A stretch of 64,000 nt of DNA from Luteibacter sp. UNCMF331Sha3.1 (GTDB taxonomy: Bacteria; Pseudomonadota; Gammaproteobacteria; Xanthomonadales; Rhodanobacteraceae). The translations under genes were made by a program, and so were the position numbers. Positions 26,303-36,394 of this stretch are shown here, one piece after another; within the stretch, counting starts at the first letter, position 1, and each line of letters starts with the position of its first letter. The notes under the pieces are model-generated. The model made no database searches and had not been told where the DNA came from. It saw nothing but the letters and a program-made list of their open reading frames with translations. The DNA lies in the NCBI RefSeq assembly GCF_900109915.1, contig NZ_FOBU01000002.1:823170-887169 (forward strand), in the 5' to 3' direction.

Positions 26303-28813
26303 ATGGCGAAGAATCGCAGCCAGACCACGAGCGGATCGGAGCTGGACCTGTTGCCGGTCCTGCCGTTGCGCGATGTCGTCGTCTATCCGCACATGGTCAT
26401 TCCGCTGTTCGTCGGACGCGACAAGTCCATGCGTGCGCTCGAGCGCGCGATGGAAGGCGAACGTCAGATCCTGCTCGTGGCGCAGAAGAGTCCCGACATC
26501 GACGATCCGGCCATTTCCGATCTGCATTCGGTGGGTACGCTCGCTGGCGTCCTGCAGCTGCTGAAGCTGCCCGATGGCACCGTGAAGGTGCTCGTCGAAG
26601 GACAGTCGCGCGTGCAGATCGATTCGTTCGAAGACGAGTCCGGCATGATGAGCGGCCGCGCGCGCGTGATCGAGCCGCTGTACAGCAACAACGAACGCGA
26701 GCTCGACGTCGTGTCGCGTTCGCTCGTGTCGCTGTTCGAGCAGCTGGTGAAACAGAGCCGCAAGCTCCCGCCCGAAATCCTCGCGACGCTCTCCGGCATC
26801 GACGATCCGTCGCGCCTCGCCGACTCCATCGCCGCGCATCTTTCGGTGCGCATGGCCGACAAGCAGCGCGTGCTCGAAACCGCCGACGTCGGTCAGCGCC
26901 TGGAATTGCTGATCGGCCTCGTCGACGGCGAGATGGATCTGCAGCAGGTCGAGAAGCGCATCCGCGGCCGCGTCAAGTCGCAGATGGAGAAGAGTCAGCG
27001 CGAGTACTACCTCAACGAGCAGATGAAGGCCATCCAGAAGGAACTGGGTGAGGGCGAAGACGGCTCGAACGAAATCGAAGAACTCCAGAAGAAGATCGAT
27101 GGCGCCGGCATGCCGAAGGCCGTGCTGGCGAAGGCGCGTCAGGAGTTCAACAAGCTCAAGCAGATGTCGCCGATGTCGGCCGAGGCCACGGTGGTACGTA
27201 ACTACCTCGACTGGGTGGTGGGCGTGCCGTGGAAGAAGCGCAGCAAGGTCCGCAAGGATCTCGCGCTCGCGCAGGAGACGCTCGACGCCGATCACTTCGG
27301 GCTGGAAAAGGTCAAGGAGCGCATCCTCGAGTATCTCGCGGTGCAGCAGCGCGTGAACACGATGAAGGGGCCGATCCTGTGCCTCGTCGGCCCGCCCGGC
27401 GTGGGCAAGACGTCGCTCGGCCAGTCGATCGCGAAGGCGACGAACCGCAAGTTCGTTCGCATGAGCCTCGGCGGCGTGCGCGACGAGGCGGAAATCCGTG
27501 GCCATCGCCGCACCTACATCGGTTCGATGCCGGGCCGCATCGTGCAGAACCTCAACAAGGTGGGCACGAAGAATCCGCTGTTCGTCCTCGACGAGATCGA
27601 CAAGATGTCGATGGACTTCCGCGGCGATCCGTCGTCGGCGCTCCTCGAGGTGCTCGATCCGGAACAGAACAACGCATTCAACGATCACTACCTCGAAGTC
27701 GACCTCGATCTGTCGGAAGTGATGTGGATCGCGACGGCGAACTCGCTGAACATTCCGGGTCCGCTGCTCGACCGCATGGAAGTCATCCGCATCCCCGGTT
27801 ACACGGAAGACGAGAAGCTCAACATCGCGCAGAAGTACCTGCTGACGAAGCAGCTGAAGGCGAACGGCCTGCGCGCCGACGAGCTCGTCGTCGGCGAGGA
27901 CGCCCTCCGCGACATCGTGCGTTACTACACGCGCGAGTCCGGCGTGCGTAACCTCGAGCGCGAGATCTCGAAGATCTGCCGCAAGGTGGTGAAGGAACTC
28001 GCGCTGGGCACGGTGCCCGCGCATGCGAAGGCCCGGGTGAAGAAGGCGACGAAGCCGGCGGGCAAGGGCAAGGCGCTCGCGCCTGGCCACGTTCGCGTCG
28101 ACGGCAGCAATCTCGATCACTATCTGGGCGTGCGTCGCTTCGATTTCGGTCGCGCCGAACAGCAGAACGAAGTGGGCCTGGTCACCGGCCTCGCGTGGAC
28201 GCAGGTCGGCGGCGATCTGCTCAGCATCGAAGCCTCCGTGGTGCCGGGCAAGGGCCGTCTCGTCCACACCGGCCAGCTCGGCGACGTGATGAAGGAATCG
28301 ATCCAGGCGGCGCTGAGCGTGGTTCGTGCGAGGGCCGCGGGTCTGGGCATCGAATCCGATTTCCACGAGAAGCTCGACATCCACATCCATGTGCCGGAAG
28401 GCGCGACGCCGAAGGACGGTCCGAGCGCGGGTATCGCGATGTGCACCGCGCTCGTGTCGGCACTGACGAAGGTGCCGGTGCGTTCCGAAGTCGCCATGAC
28501 CGGCGAGATCACGCTGCGCGGTCGCGTGCTGCCGATCGGCGGCCTGAAGGAAAAGCTCCTCGCGGCGCATCGCGGTGGCATCACCACCGTGATCATCCCC
28601 GAGGAGAACCGCAAGGATCTCGTCGACCTGCCGGAGAACATCACCAGCTCGCTCGACATCCATCCGGTGAAGTGGATCGACGAAGTGCTCGATCTCGCCC
28701 TGGAACGCCCCCTGGGGCAGGCCAAGGCGGGCAATGGCGGCGAGGGCGTGGAAGTGCCCCGCAGTCAGGGCAAGCGTGGCAAGGGCAAGGCATCGCCGTC
28801 GCTCACGCACTGA
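26303..28813 (+). CDS. lon: ATP-dependent Lon protease
   Basis: The 836-residue LonA protease degrades misfolded proteins and short-lived regulators. Its N-terminal LAN domain is about 12-210, the coiled region includes [19 protein letters not shown], Walker A is GPPGVGKTS (about 363-371), and the protease domain has the catalytic Ser708 in [10 protein letters not shown] with the Lys some 43 residues later. The Lys- and Gly-rich insert [19 protein letters not shown] (about 574-592) and the basic tail (QGKRGKGKA) are longer than in E. coli Lon. It is flanked by terminators on both sides, hence monocistronic. Confidence 0.98.
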   Translation: MAKNRSQTTSGSELDLLPVLPLRDVVVYPHMVIPLFVGRDKSMRALERAMEGERQILLVAQKSPDIDDPAISDLHSVGTLAGVLQLLKLPDGTVKVLVEGQSRVQIDSFEDESGMMSGRARVIEPLYSNNERELDVVSRSLVSLFEQLVKQSRKLPPEILATLSGIDDPSRLADSIAAHLSVRMADKQRVLETADVGQRLELLIGLVDGEMDLQQVEKRIRGRVKSQMEKSQREYYLNEQMKAIQKELGEGEDGSNEIEELQKKIDGAGMPKAVLAKARQEFNKLKQMSPMSAEATVVRNYLDWVVGVPWKKRSKVRKDLALAQETLDADHFGLEKVKERILEYLAVQQRVNTMKGPILCLVGPPGVGKTSLGQSIAKATNRKFVRMSLGGVRDEAEIRGHRRTYIGSMPGRIVQNLNKVGTKNPLFVLDEIDKMSMDFRGDPSSALLEVLDPEQNNAFNDHYLEVDLDLSEVMWIATANSLNIPGPLLDRMEVIRIPGYTEDEKLNIAQKYLLTKQLKANGLRADELVVGEDALRDIVRYYTRESGVRNLEREISKICRKVVKELALGTVPAHAKARVKKATKPAGKGKALAPGHVRVDGSNLDHYLGVRRFDFGRAEQQNEVGLVTGLAWTQVGGDLLSIEASVVPGKGRLVHTGQLGDVMKESIQAALSVVRARAAGLGIESDFHEKLDIHIHVPEGATPKDGPSAGIAMCTALVSALTKVPVRSEVAMTGEITLRGRVLPIGGLKEKLLAAHRGGITTVIIPEENRKDLVDLPENITSSLDIHPVKWIDEVLDLALERPLGQAKAGNGGEGVEVPRSQGKRGKGKASPSLTH

Positions 28814-28836
28814 CATCATCGTTTCGTGTCACGAAC

Positions 28837-28862
28837 AAGGGCGCACGCGAGTGCGCCCTTTT
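28837..28862 (+). terminator. terminator after lon
   Basis: A perfect 10-bp stem AAGGGCGCAC/GTGCGCCCTT with a GCGA loop is followed by a short T-tract (CTTTTCG), 24 bp after the lon stop. Confidence 0.9.
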
Positions 28863-28968
28863 CGTTTTCGTCGTCCTGTCATCGCAACGTTGCGATAATC
28901 CTTTTCGCGGTTCCGCGCAAGCCACCAGAGACCATGCATACCCGCTGAAAGCCTTGGTATTGCTTGTC

Positions 28969-28997
28969 TTGCGATGGTGGGAGGGCGCTGGTATAAA
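28969..28997 (+). promoter_or_regulatory. sigma-70 promoter of hupB
   Basis: TTGCGA and TATAAA are separated by 17 bases. This leaves a leader of about 135 bases before hupB, unusually long for a 90-residue gene. Confidence 0.75.
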
Positions 28998-29139
28998 GTC
29001 CGCTCCGCCTTCGCCCGCGCCGCAAGGGCGCGCTGGATCGCGGGGTTGTCGAGACACGCCACATGGCGCGTTCACAACCTGACGTCTTCGCCATGATTCG
29101 CCGTCCGGCGATTCGAATTACCTATGAAGGGAGTTAGTA

Positions 29140-29412
29140 ATGAATAAGACCGACCTGATCGCCGCTATCGCAGAAAAGGCTGAGCTCTCGAAGGCCGACG
29201 CCGGCAAGGCGCTCGAAGGCCTGATCGAAGCGGTGAAGGACACCCTCAAGAAGGGCGAGGACGTTGCCCTCGTCGGCTTCGGCACCTTCAAGCTGCGCAG
29301 CCGCGCTGCGCGCACGGGCCGCAACCCGCGCACGAACGAAGAGATCAAGATCCCGGCGTCGAAGGTCCCGGCCTTCACCGCTGGCAAGGCGCTCAAGGAT
29401 CACGTAAACTAA
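29140..29412 (+). CDS. hupB: DNA-binding protein HU-beta
   Basis: A 90-residue nucleoid protein. [21 protein letters not shown] begins with the dimerisation helices (quoted as [14 protein letters not shown], then ELSKADA). The DNA-binding arm is [20 protein letters not shown], with the intercalating Pro in [15 protein letters not shown] lies 6 bases before the ATG. It follows lon as in most gammaproteobacteria. The tRNA-Val gene starts 17 bases after the stop with no terminator between, so the tRNAs may be processed from the hupB transcript. Confidence 0.98.
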   Translation: MNKTDLIAAIAEKAELSKADAGKALEGLIEAVKDTLKKGEDVALVGFGTFKLRSRAARTGRNPRTNEEIKIPASKVPAFTAGKALKDHVN

Positions 29413-29428
29413 ACAGTCTTACCGTAGG

Positions 29429-29503
29429 GGGTGCTTAGCTCAGCGGTAGAGCGTCGCCTTTACACGGCGCTGGTCGGGGGTTCGATCCCCTCAGCACCCA
29501 CCA
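29429..29503 (+). tRNA. tRNA-Val (TAC)
   Basis: A 75-base cloverleaf with acceptor GGGTGCT/AGCACCC, anticodon loop TTTACAC on GCC/GGC, and CCA encoded. It is 17 bases after hupB and 10 before tRNA-Asp. Confidence 0.97.
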
Positions 29504-29513
29504 ACGGAAAGTT

Positions 29514-29590
29514 GGAGTGGTAGTTCAGTCGGTTAGAATGCTGGCCTGTCACGCCGGAGGTCGCGGGTTCGAGTCCCGTCCACTCCGCCA
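29514..29590 (+). tRNA. tRNA-Asp (GTC)
   Basis: A 77-base cloverleaf with acceptor GGAGTGG/CCACTCC, anticodon loop CTGTCAC, and CCA encoded. A terminator follows directly. Confidence 0.97.
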
Positions 29591-29597
29591 TTATCGG

Positions 29598-29626
29598 CAA
29601 AGGCGCCCGCGTGGCGCCTTTGTTTT
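29598..29626 (+). terminator. terminator after tRNA-Asp
   Basis: A perfect 10-bp stem CAAAGGCGCC/GGCGCCTTTG with a CGCGT loop is followed by TTTT. Confidence 0.93.
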
Positions 29627-29661
29627 ATCTACCGCCGGTAAGGGTTACCGGCGCAACCTTC

Positions 29662-31584
29662 ATGAGTCGCATCATGCTGCAAGCCCTGCGCAACAAGATC
29701 CACGGATGGCCTGCCGCCATCGTCCTCGGCATCTGCGTATTCGCTGTCGCGTTCTTCGGCATCGAGTCGTACTTCGTGTCGCACGTCGATACGTACGTCG
29801 CGAAGGTCGGGGATCACGAGATCTCGCAGCAGGACTGGCAGCAGCGCATGAACGAGCTGCGCCAGCAGGCCGCGCAGAATCCGCAGTCGCCGTTCACCGC
29901 CGCCGATCTCGAAAAGCCGGAGCTCAAGCAGCGCGTGCTCGAAGGCATGATCAGCCAGCAGCTGCTGCAGCAGGCGAATACCGATCTCGGTCTTACCGTC
30001 TCCGACGCCAGCGTGCGTACGGCCATCGGCAGCGATCCGGGCTTCCAGGTCAACGGTCAGTTCAATCCCGCAGCCTACACCGCCATCCTGTCGATGCAGG
30101 GCATGAGCCCGGCCATGTACGAGGCGAAGGTGCGTGCGTCGCTCGCCACGCAGATTCTCCCGGAAGCCATCGCCGGCACCACGCTCGTCAGCGACGCCGA
30201 CGTCGACGCGTTCTTCCGTCTGCGCCTGCAGCAGCGTGACCTGCGCTTCGTGGAACTGCCGCGTCCGTCGCTCACCGACGCGAACGTCTCCGATGCGGAC
30301 ATCGACGCGTTCTACAAGTCGCACATCGCCGATTACACGACACCGGAGCAGGTGTCCGTGCAGTACCTCGAAGTGAAGCAGGCCGACCTCAAGCCGACCG
30401 ACCCGACCGACGACGAGCTGCACGCGTACTACGACAAGAACAAGCAGCGTTACGCGCAGCCGGAACAGCGCGAAGCCTCGCACATCCTGATCAACGTGCC
30501 GAAGAACGCCACGCCCGAGCAGCAGAAGGCCGCGCTCGACAAGGCGAAGAAGATCGCGTCGGAAGCCACGCCGGAAAACTTCGCGAAGCTCGCCGCCGAC
30601 AACTCGGACGATCTGGGCTCGAAGCGGACGGGCGGCGATCTCGGCTGGCTCGAGAAGGGCGTCGCCAACGCGGCGTTCGACACCGCGCTCTTCGGCATGA
30701 AGAAGGGTGACATCACCCGGGAGCCGGTGCTGTCGCCCGAAGAGGGCTACCACATCATCTGGCTGCGCGACGCCCGCGACGGCGACGCCAAGCCATTCGC
30801 CGAGGTGCGCGCGCAGCTCGCGGCGGACTGGGCGAAGAACGAAGGCGAGCGTCTCTACAACGAGCGCGCCGGCAAGCTGGCCGACCTCGCGGAACGCAAT
30901 CCGGGTTCGCTCGAGCCGGCCGCGAAGGAGCTCGGTCTCGAGATCAAGACGTCGCCGCTGTTCGGTCGCGAAGGCGGCCAGGGCATTCCGGCCGATCCGA
31001 AGTTCGTCGCCGCCGCGTTCGCCGACGACGTCATCGCGCAGGGCAACAATTCGTCGCTCGTGCAGATCGGCAAGGGCGACGCGGTCATCATGCACCTCGC
31101 GAAGCACAACGCCGCCGCGCCGCAGGCGCTCGCGGACGTGAAGGACGCCATCCGCCAGCGCATCCTCGACGAGCGCGTCGACGCGCTGGCGAAGAAGCAG
31201 GCCGACGATGCCGCCGCGCAGCTCGCCAAGGGTGGGGACGTCGCCACCGTCGTCAAGGCGCCGGTCCGCACGCTGGCCGCGCTGGAGCGCAGCCAGCTGG
31301 GCAGCCACGCCGACGTGCCGCCGGCGATCCTCGAGCGCGCGTTCACGCTGCCGCACCCGGTCAACGGCAAGGCCGACTGGACCACGGTGCAGACCGGCAA
31401 CGGCACCTACGCGCTCGTGGCGGTCGACAAGGTGACCGAGGGTGATCCGTCCAAGGTGGAGAAGGCACAGCGCGATGCGCTGCGCGGCCAGATGATGGAC
31501 GCGATGGCGCAGGCGGCCACCCTCGAATACATCGAGGCGCTGAAGGCCCGCACCGAAGTGAAGATCGCCCAGGATCGGATGTAA
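29662..31584 (+). CDS. ppiD: periplasmic folding chaperone PpiD (SurA/parvulin family)
   Basis: A 640-residue inner-membrane-anchored chaperone that assists exported proteins at the Sec translocon. ATG 29662 gives MSRIMLQALRNKIHGWPAAI; one membrane helix is at about 18-36 (IVLGICVFAVAFFGI). A SurA_N-like region follows, then one parvulin PPIase domain (about 268-365, ASHILINVPKNATPEQQ and GGDLGWLEKG). As in other PpiD proteins, isomerase activity may be weak. It is preceded and followed by terminators. Confidence 0.95.
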   Translation: MSRIMLQALRNKIHGWPAAIVLGICVFAVAFFGIESYFVSHVDTYVAKVGDHEISQQDWQQRMNELRQQAAQNPQSPFTAADLEKPELKQRVLEGMISQQLLQQANTDLGLTVSDASVRTAIGSDPGFQVNGQFNPAAYTAILSMQGMSPAMYEAKVRASLATQILPEAIAGTTLVSDADVDAFFRLRLQQRDLRFVELPRPSLTDANVSDADIDAFYKSHIADYTTPEQVSVQYLEVKQADLKPTDPTDDELHAYYDKNKQRYAQPEQREASHILINVPKNATPEQQKAALDKAKKIASEATPENFAKLAADNSDDLGSKRTGGDLGWLEKGVANAAFDTALFGMKKGDITREPVLSPEEGYHIIWLRDARDGDAKPFAEVRAQLAADWAKNEGERLYNERAGKLADLAERNPGSLEPAAKELGLEIKTSPLFGREGGQGIPADPKFVAAAFADDVIAQGNNSSLVQIGKGDAVIMHLAKHNAAAPQALADVKDAIRQRILDERVDALAKKQADDAAAQLAKGGDVATVVKAPVRTLAALERSQLGSHADVPPAILERAFTLPHPVNGKADWTTVQTGNGTYALVAVDKVTEGDPSKVEKAQRDALRGQMMDAMAQAATLEYIEALKARTEVKIAQDRM

Positions 31585-31592
31585 CGAAAAAA

Positions 31593-31617
31593 GGCCGCCG
31601 CGAGGCGGCCTTTTTTT
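31593..31617 (+). terminator. terminator after ppiD
   Basis: A perfect 7-bp stem GGCCGCC/GGCGGCC with a GCGA loop and seven Ts, preceded by a run of As that extends the pairing. Confidence 0.95.
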
Positions 31618-31654
31618 CTGGGAGCATGGCCTCGGATGCATAGGGGGCTCTCCG

Positions 31655-31679
31655 ACAACGCGATGGCGAAGCCGGGCCA
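31655..31679 (+). repeat. dispersed repeat, copy 2
   Basis: CAACGCGATGGCGAAGCC followed by GGGCC, matching copies at 17311, 57276 and 57996. It lies 38 bp after the ppiD terminator and 85 bp before fabV. Confidence 0.7.
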
Positions 31680-31763
31680 GAACACACGGCAGCCTCCATT
31701 CGGAAGCGCATGGACCGGTCCCGCGATTACAATGCGCGTCTCACTGCGTCGAAGGGACATTCC

Positions 31764-32987
31764 GTGATCATCCAGCCCAAGGTCCGTGGCTTCATCTGCA
31801 CCACCGCTCATCCGGTGGGTTGCGCGAAGAACGTCGAAGAACAGATCGCCATCACGAAGGCCAGCGGCGCGTTCGCCGACGGCCCGAAGAACGTGCTCGT
31901 GATCGGTGCCTCCACGGGCTACGGCCTGGCTTCGCGTATCACGGCCGCCTTCGGCCATGGCGCCGCGACGCTCGGCGTGTTCTTCGAGAAGCCCTCCAGC
32001 GATTCGAAGACGGGTACCGCGGGCTGGTACAACTCCGCCGCGTTCGACAGGCTCGCACGCGAGGCCGGTCTGTTCGCGAAGTCCATCAACGGCGACGCGT
32101 TCGCCAACGAGACGCGCGACAAGGCGATCGAGATCATCCGCAACGAGATGGGTGGCAAGGTGGACCTCGTCGTCTATTCGCTGGCCTCGCCGGTGCGCAA
32201 GCTGCCGGAGGGCTCGGCGTTCGGCGAACCGGGCACGGTCGTGCGGTCGGCACTGAAGACGATGGGCGACACGTTCACCGCGTCGTCGGTCGATACGAAC
32301 AGGAACGAAGTCGTGCAGGCCACCGTCGAGCCGGCGACGGAGCAGGAAGTCAAAGACACCGTGACGGTGATGGGTGGCGAAGACTGGGCGATGTGGATCG
32401 ACGCGCTGTCGAAAGCGGGCGTGCTCGCGGACAACGCGACCACCATCGCCTACAGCTACGTCGGCACGGAAATCACGTGGCCCATCTACTGGCACGGCAC
32501 GCTCGGCCAGGCGAAGCAGCACGTCGACAAGACCGCCAACGAACTGCGCGTGCGCTACGAGGCCAAGGGCCTGCGCGCGTACGTCGGTGTGATGAAGTCG
32601 GTGGTGACGCAGGCCAGCTCGGCGATTCCGGTGATTCCGCTCTACGTGTCGATGGTCTTCCGGATCATGAAGGCGAAGGGCGTGCACGAAGGCACCATCG
32701 AACAGATCAACCGGCTATTCCACGATCGTCTCTACCGCACCGATGGCAAGCCGGCCGAAACGGACGGCGAGGGTCGCGTGCGCCTGGACGACTGGGAACT
32801 GCGCGACGACGTGCAGGGCGAGTGCAAGGCGCTCTGGCCGAACGTCACCACGGAAAACCTGTGGGACGTCACGGACTACAAGGGCTACAAGCACGACTTC
32901 ATCAAGCTCTTCGGGTTCGAGGCGGATGGCGTGGACTACGATGCCGACGTCAGCCCCGACATGCAGTGGGATGTCGTGCAGCTCTGA
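31764..32987 (+). CDS. fabV: enoyl-[acyl-carrier-protein] reductase FabV
   Basis: FabV carries out the last reduction of fatty-acid elongation with NADH and is naturally insensitive to triclosan. GTG at 31764 gives (M)[16 protein letters not shown], the exact family N-terminus, with GAAGGGA upstream; an ATG at 31710 would add 18 unrelated residues. The 407-residue protein has the NADH motif [13 protein letters not shown] and the catalytic Tyr-x8-Lys in [10 protein letters not shown]. No FabI gene is seen in the window, so it may be the main enoyl reductase. Confidence 0.97.
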   Translation: MIIQPKVRGFICTTAHPVGCAKNVEEQIAITKASGAFADGPKNVLVIGASTGYGLASRITAAFGHGAATLGVFFEKPSSDSKTGTAGWYNSAAFDRLAREAGLFAKSINGDAFANETRDKAIEIIRNEMGGKVDLVVYSLASPVRKLPEGSAFGEPGTVVRSALKTMGDTFTASSVDTNRNEVVQATVEPATEQEVKDTVTVMGGEDWAMWIDALSKAGVLADNATTIAYSYVGTEITWPIYWHGTLGQAKQHVDKTANELRVRYEAKGLRAYVGVMKSVVTQASSAIPVIPLYVSMVFRIMKAKGVHEGTIEQINRLFHDRLYRTDGKPAETDGEGRVRLDDWELRDDVQGECKALWPNVTTENLWDVTDYKGYKHDFIKLFGFEADGVDYDADVSPDMQWDVVQL

Positions 32988-32994
32988 GGTATCG

Positions 32995-33022
32995 GCCTCC
33001 CCATCGTGTCGGGTGGGGAGGC
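32995..33022. terminator. hairpin between convergent fabV and mltD
   Basis: GCCTCCCCA and TGGGGAGGC form a perfect 9-bp stem with a 10-base loop in the 45-bp gap. It lacks T-runs, so a bidirectional terminator role is inferred. Confidence 0.55.
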
Positions 33023-33032
33023 GAACCGGCGC

Positions 33033-34304
33033 TCAGCGCGAGGCGGTGAGCTTGAGGACCTGTCCCGGCTTCACGGCCTGCGTCTGCAGATCGTTCCATT
33101 TCATGAGCTGCTGCACGCTGACCTGATGACGGCGCGCGATCGACCATAGCGACTCGCCGTCGTTCACCTTGTGCACCACGAGCTGCACGTCGTCCTTGCT
33201 GCCGGGTTTCGCGGAAGCCTTCGGCTTCGACTTCGCGACGGCGGCGCTCTTGCCGGCCTTCGGCGACTTGCGCGAGGCCCTGGCCAACGGTGCCGGCTCG
33301 TCCGCCACGTCGTTCTCGATCAGGGGATCGGACGTGTCCGCCACCGGATCGACGGGACCGAGTCTGTACTGATCGGCGGCGGATTTCGGCAGGAGCAGGT
33401 TCGCGCTGATCGTGGCTTTTTCGGTGCGGAACGCCGGATTGAAATCGCGCAGATCGTTCACCGACAGGCCGGACTGTTTCGCCGCCTGCGCGAGCGATTG
33501 CGGGCTGGACACCTTCACCAGCTGCAGCGCGTCGTCACCGTCCTGCCGCGGCAGGCTGACGTTGAAGCGGGCCGGGTCGCGCACGATGCACGCGATGGCC
33601 ATCAGCTTGACGAGGTGTTCCTTCGTGTTCGCCTTCATCGGCACGTCGGGCAGGCCGCCGTCGTCGCTGGGGCCGCCGTGGCGATCGATCGTCTTCTTGA
33701 GGCCGAATTCGCCGGCGTTGTAGGCGACGTCGACGAGGCGCCAGTCGCCCAGGTCGTCGTAATAACGGCGCATCATCGACATCACCGATTCGGTGGACTT
33801 CGTGATGTCGAGGCGTTCGTCGTAATTCTTCTCGACGCGCAGGCCGAGCGTGCGTGCCGTCTGCGGCATGATCTGCCACATGCCGGCCGGGCGGTTCTTC
33901 TGGCCCGGCACATGGCGGTACTGACTTTCGACCCAGGGAAGCAGCGCGAACTCGCCGGCCACGCTGTGCTTCATCGCCGACTTGTGCGCGTAGACGATGA
34001 GCGGGAGCACTTCGTTGATCTGCTGCTCGAAACGATTGGGCATCTTCGTATACGTACGCGCCCACGCGAGCACCTGCGGATCGGCCTCGCAGCCCTGCAT
34101 CGCGAAGCTGTCGCGCATGCCCGACCAGAAGTCCGCCGCCTGCGTGGGGCGCATCATCTTCGGCGTCACCGTCACGTCTTCCACGGCCGGTGCGGCGGTC
34201 ACCGTGGGTAGCGGATGGGGCAGGGCCTTCGGCGTGCCGCCGGCGCAGGCCGTGAGCAGCAGCGGGATGATCGTGGGAAGCAGGCGTCGGGCGAGTCGAT
34301 TCAT
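33033..34304 (-). CDS. mltD: membrane-bound lytic murein transglycosylase D with LysM
   Basis: A 423-residue lipoprotein that cleaves peptidoglycan glycan strands. The start at 34304 gives MNRLARRLLPTIIPLLLTAC with the lipobox Cys at 20. The SLT domain (about 95-230) has the catalytic Glu in LLPWVESQYRH and the RPAGMWQIMPQTAR motif. One clear LysM is at the C-terminus (VHKVNDGESLWSIARRH), and a weaker LysM-like stretch is at about 275-320. A Lys/Ala/Pro linker separates them. The start overlaps the gloB stop as ATGA, so the two genes are coupled. Confidence 0.93.
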   Translation of the reverse strand: MNRLARRLLPTIIPLLLTACAGGTPKALPHPLPTVTAAPAVEDVTVTPKMMRPTQAADFWSGMRDSFAMQGCEADPQVLAWARTYTKMPNRFEQQINEVLPLIVYAHKSAMKHSVAGEFALLPWVESQYRHVPGQKNRPAGMWQIMPQTARTLGLRVEKNYDERLDITKSTESVMSMMRRYYDDLGDWRLVDVAYNAGEFGLKKTIDRHGGPSDDGGLPDVPMKANTKEHLVKLMAIACIVRDPARFNVSLPRQDGDDALQLVKVSSPQSLAQAAKQSGLSVNDLRDFNPAFRTEKATISANLLLPKSAADQYRLGPVDPVADTSDPLIENDVADEPAPLARASRKSPKAGKSAAVAKSKPKASAKPGSKDDVQLVVHKVNDGESLWSIARRHQVSVQQLMKWNDLQTQAVKPGQVLKLTASR

Positions 34305-35068
34305 GCGGTGAACGTGTCCTTGGCCCGGCGTAACGCGGCGAAACGCGTCGTCCGATGGTCGGCATCCCCGCCCAGGGTCTTTACCCACTGGATGATCGCG
34401 TCGCTATCGACGCGCAGGAACGGGTTGGTGGCGTACTCCTCGCCCAGGCGGCTCGGCACACTCGGCCGACCCTCCTCACGAAGGCGCGCCACCTGATGCT
34501 GCCGGTGGCGCAGGGCGTCGTTATCCGGGTCGACCGTGAGGGCAAAGCGGATATTCGACGCGGTGTATTCATGGGCACAGCAGACGAGGGTGTCGGCCGG
34601 CAGGTTGGCGAAGCGGTCGAGCGACGCGAGCATCTGTTCGGGTGTGCCCTCGAACAGGCGGCCGCAGCCCACGCTGAACAGCGTATCGCCGCAAAACAGG
34701 AAGCCCTCGCCGAAGTACGCGATGTGCGAGCTCGTATGGCCCGGCACGGCGATGACGCGGAAGCGCGCCTTCGGCGCATCGAGTTCGATGACGTCGCCGT
34801 CTTCGACGAAGTGGTTCTTCGGCTGGATGCGCGGATCGGCCGTGGCGTAGACGTCGACGTCATGATCGCGCACGAGATCGGACACGCCGCCGATGTGGTC
34901 CTGGTGATGGTGGGTCAGCAGGATCGCCCGCAGCGTCCAGCCTCGCTCTTTCAGCGCGGCTTCCACGGGGGCGGCTTCACCGGGATCCACGACGAAGGCG
35001 TTGCCTTTGTCATCGGCGACCAGCCAGATGTAGTTGTCGCTCAAGGCCGCGACGGGGACCCAGTGCAT
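34301..35068 (-). CDS. gloB: hydroxyacylglutathione hydrolase (glyoxalase II)
   Basis: GloB hydrolyses S-lactoylglutathione in methylglyoxal detoxification. The start MHWVPVAALSDNYIWLV at 35068 is standard. The metallo-beta-lactamase motif is LTHHHQDHIGG (about 54-64), with further ligands in VPGHTSSH, FCGDTLFSVGCGR and CAHEYTASNI. The length is 255 residues. It is coupled to mltD downstream and divergent from a methyltransferase gene, the same divergent pairing seen in E. coli (gloB/yafS-rnhA-dnaQ). Confidence 0.97.
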   Translation of the reverse strand: MHWVPVAALSDNYIWLVADDKGNAFVVDPGEAAPVEAALKERGWTLRAILLTHHHQDHIGGVSDLVRDHDVDVYATADPRIQPKNHFVEDGDVIELDAPKARFRVIAVPGHTSSHIAYFGEGFLFCGDTLFSVGCGRLFEGTPEQMLASLDRFANLPADTLVCCAHEYTASNIRFALTVDPDNDALRHRQHQVARLREEGRPSVPSRLGEEYATNPFLRVDSDAIIQWVKTLGGDADHRTTRFAALRRAKDTFTA

Positions 35069-35235
35069 CGGGCGGACTCCGTGACGTCGATAGGGCGCGA
35101 ACACCCAGGAAATGGCCGCCGGGCACGCAGTCGGACCGGGCGGGGCCGCCGGACTATATCAGCCGGGTATATCCCACTCGTTAGCAAGTCGTTAATCCAT
35201 GCACCCCCCGTTCAACCCCACTACACTCGCCATGC

Positions 35236-35928
35236 ATGCCGCACTTCGCCTCCGACATCTACACCACACCGCAGATCGGCAAGCTCCTTGCCGACGAGGC
35301 TCGCGTGCTCGGTCCCCTGTTATCACGCTGCACGGGCGAGCACGGCCTGCACCTGACGACGTCCGCTCAGGCGGAACCGCCGGCCATTCCACTCCTGGGG
35401 CACTGGGCGACGATCCGTGTCGCCGGCGCCGCGCTGGGCGGCGATGTCCGCGCGAGCGGGCTGGAGGCCCTTCCGTTCGTCGACGAGGCGTTCGGCGTCG
35501 TCCTCCTGCGCCACGCGCTGGAAACGACGGCGCGACAGGACAATCTGCTGGACGAGGCCATCCGCGTGCTGGCGCCCGGCGGCATGCTGGCCATCACCGG
35601 CATCCACCCCGTCGGGCTGTGGTCGCCCTGGGTCGCCCGGCAGAGCCGTGGCACTCGCCCGCGCCTGACCTGGCCGTGGTGGTGGAGCCAGCGTCTCGTC
35701 CGCGACGAGTTCGAACTTTCCATGCCGCGGCGCCTGGGCAGCGCGTGGCCGCGCGCCGGCGGCGCGGCCACGGCGGAGTCCATCTTCGGTGGCGGATACT
35801 TCCTCGTGGCGCGCAAAAAGCGGCCGGCGGCAGTACCCTTGCGCACCCGCGCCGCGACGGTGCCGAGCCCCATGCCCGGTACGCTCGCCTCCGGCGCGCG
35901 TCGCAACGCCCGTGAATCGATCAGTTGA
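35236..35928 (+). CDS. class I SAM-dependent methyltransferase-like protein
   Basis: A 230-residue protein matching the methyltransferase found between gloB and rnhA in many gammaproteobacteria (YafS type). The central part has [19 protein letters not shown] and [17 protein letters not shown], which are motifs III-IV of the methyltransferase fold. The N-terminal SAM glycine motif is poorly conserved, so activity is not certain. The C-terminal 45 residues are basic and disordered. It ends 4 bp before rnhA. Confidence 0.75.
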   Translation: MPHFASDIYTTPQIGKLLADEARVLGPLLSRCTGEHGLHLTTSAQAEPPAIPLLGHWATIRVAGAALGGDVRASGLEALPFVDEAFGVVLLRHALETTARQDNLLDEAIRVLAPGGMLAITGIHPVGLWSPWVARQSRGTRPRLTWPWWWSQRLVRDEFELSMPRRLGSAWPRAGGAATAESIFGGGYFLVARKKRPAAVPLRTRAATVPSPMPGTLASGARRNARESIS

Positions 35929-35932
35929 GCCC

Positions 35933-36394
35933 ATGACCCAAACCGATATCGTCGAAGTCTTCACCGATGGCGCCTGCCTCGGCAACCCCGGTCCCGGCGG
36001 CTGGGCCGCGCTGCTTCGCGCCAAGGGCGTCGAGAAGATGCTGGCCGGCGGCGAAGCCGAGACCACGAACAACCGCATGGAGATGATGGGCGCGATCTCG
36101 GCGCTCGAGGCACTGACGCGCCGCTGCAACGTGCACCTGATGACGGATTCCAAGTACGTCATGCAGGGCGTGCAGGAGTGGGTGCCCAAGTGGCGCCGCA
36201 ACGGCTGGAAGACGGCCGACAAGAAGCCCGTGAAGAACCAGGACCTGTGGATCCGCCTCGACGAGGCCGCGACCGCGCACACGGTGACCTGGGAATGGGT
36301 GAAGGGCCACAACGGTCACGTCGAGAACGAGCGCGTGGACGTCGCCGCGCGCGACCAGGCCATCCTCTACAAGTCGAAGGGGACGGTGGCATGA
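35933..36394 (+). CDS. rnhA: ribonuclease HI
   Basis: RNase HI removes RNA from RNA-DNA hybrids. The 153 residues show the D-E-D-D site in [17 protein letters not shown] (Asp12), [16 protein letters not shown] and the final Asp in VDVAARDQ. The basic handle includes [20 protein letters not shown]. The stop overlaps the dnaQ start as ATGA, the same order as in E. coli but here co-directional rather than divergent. Confidence 0.97.
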   Translation: MTQTDIVEVFTDGACLGNPGPGGWAALLRAKGVEKMLAGGEAETTNNRMEMMGAISALEALTRRCNVHLMTDSKYVMQGVQEWVPKWRRNGWKTADKKPVKNQDLWIRLDEAATAHTVTWEWVKGHNGHVENERVDVAARDQAILYKSKGTVA

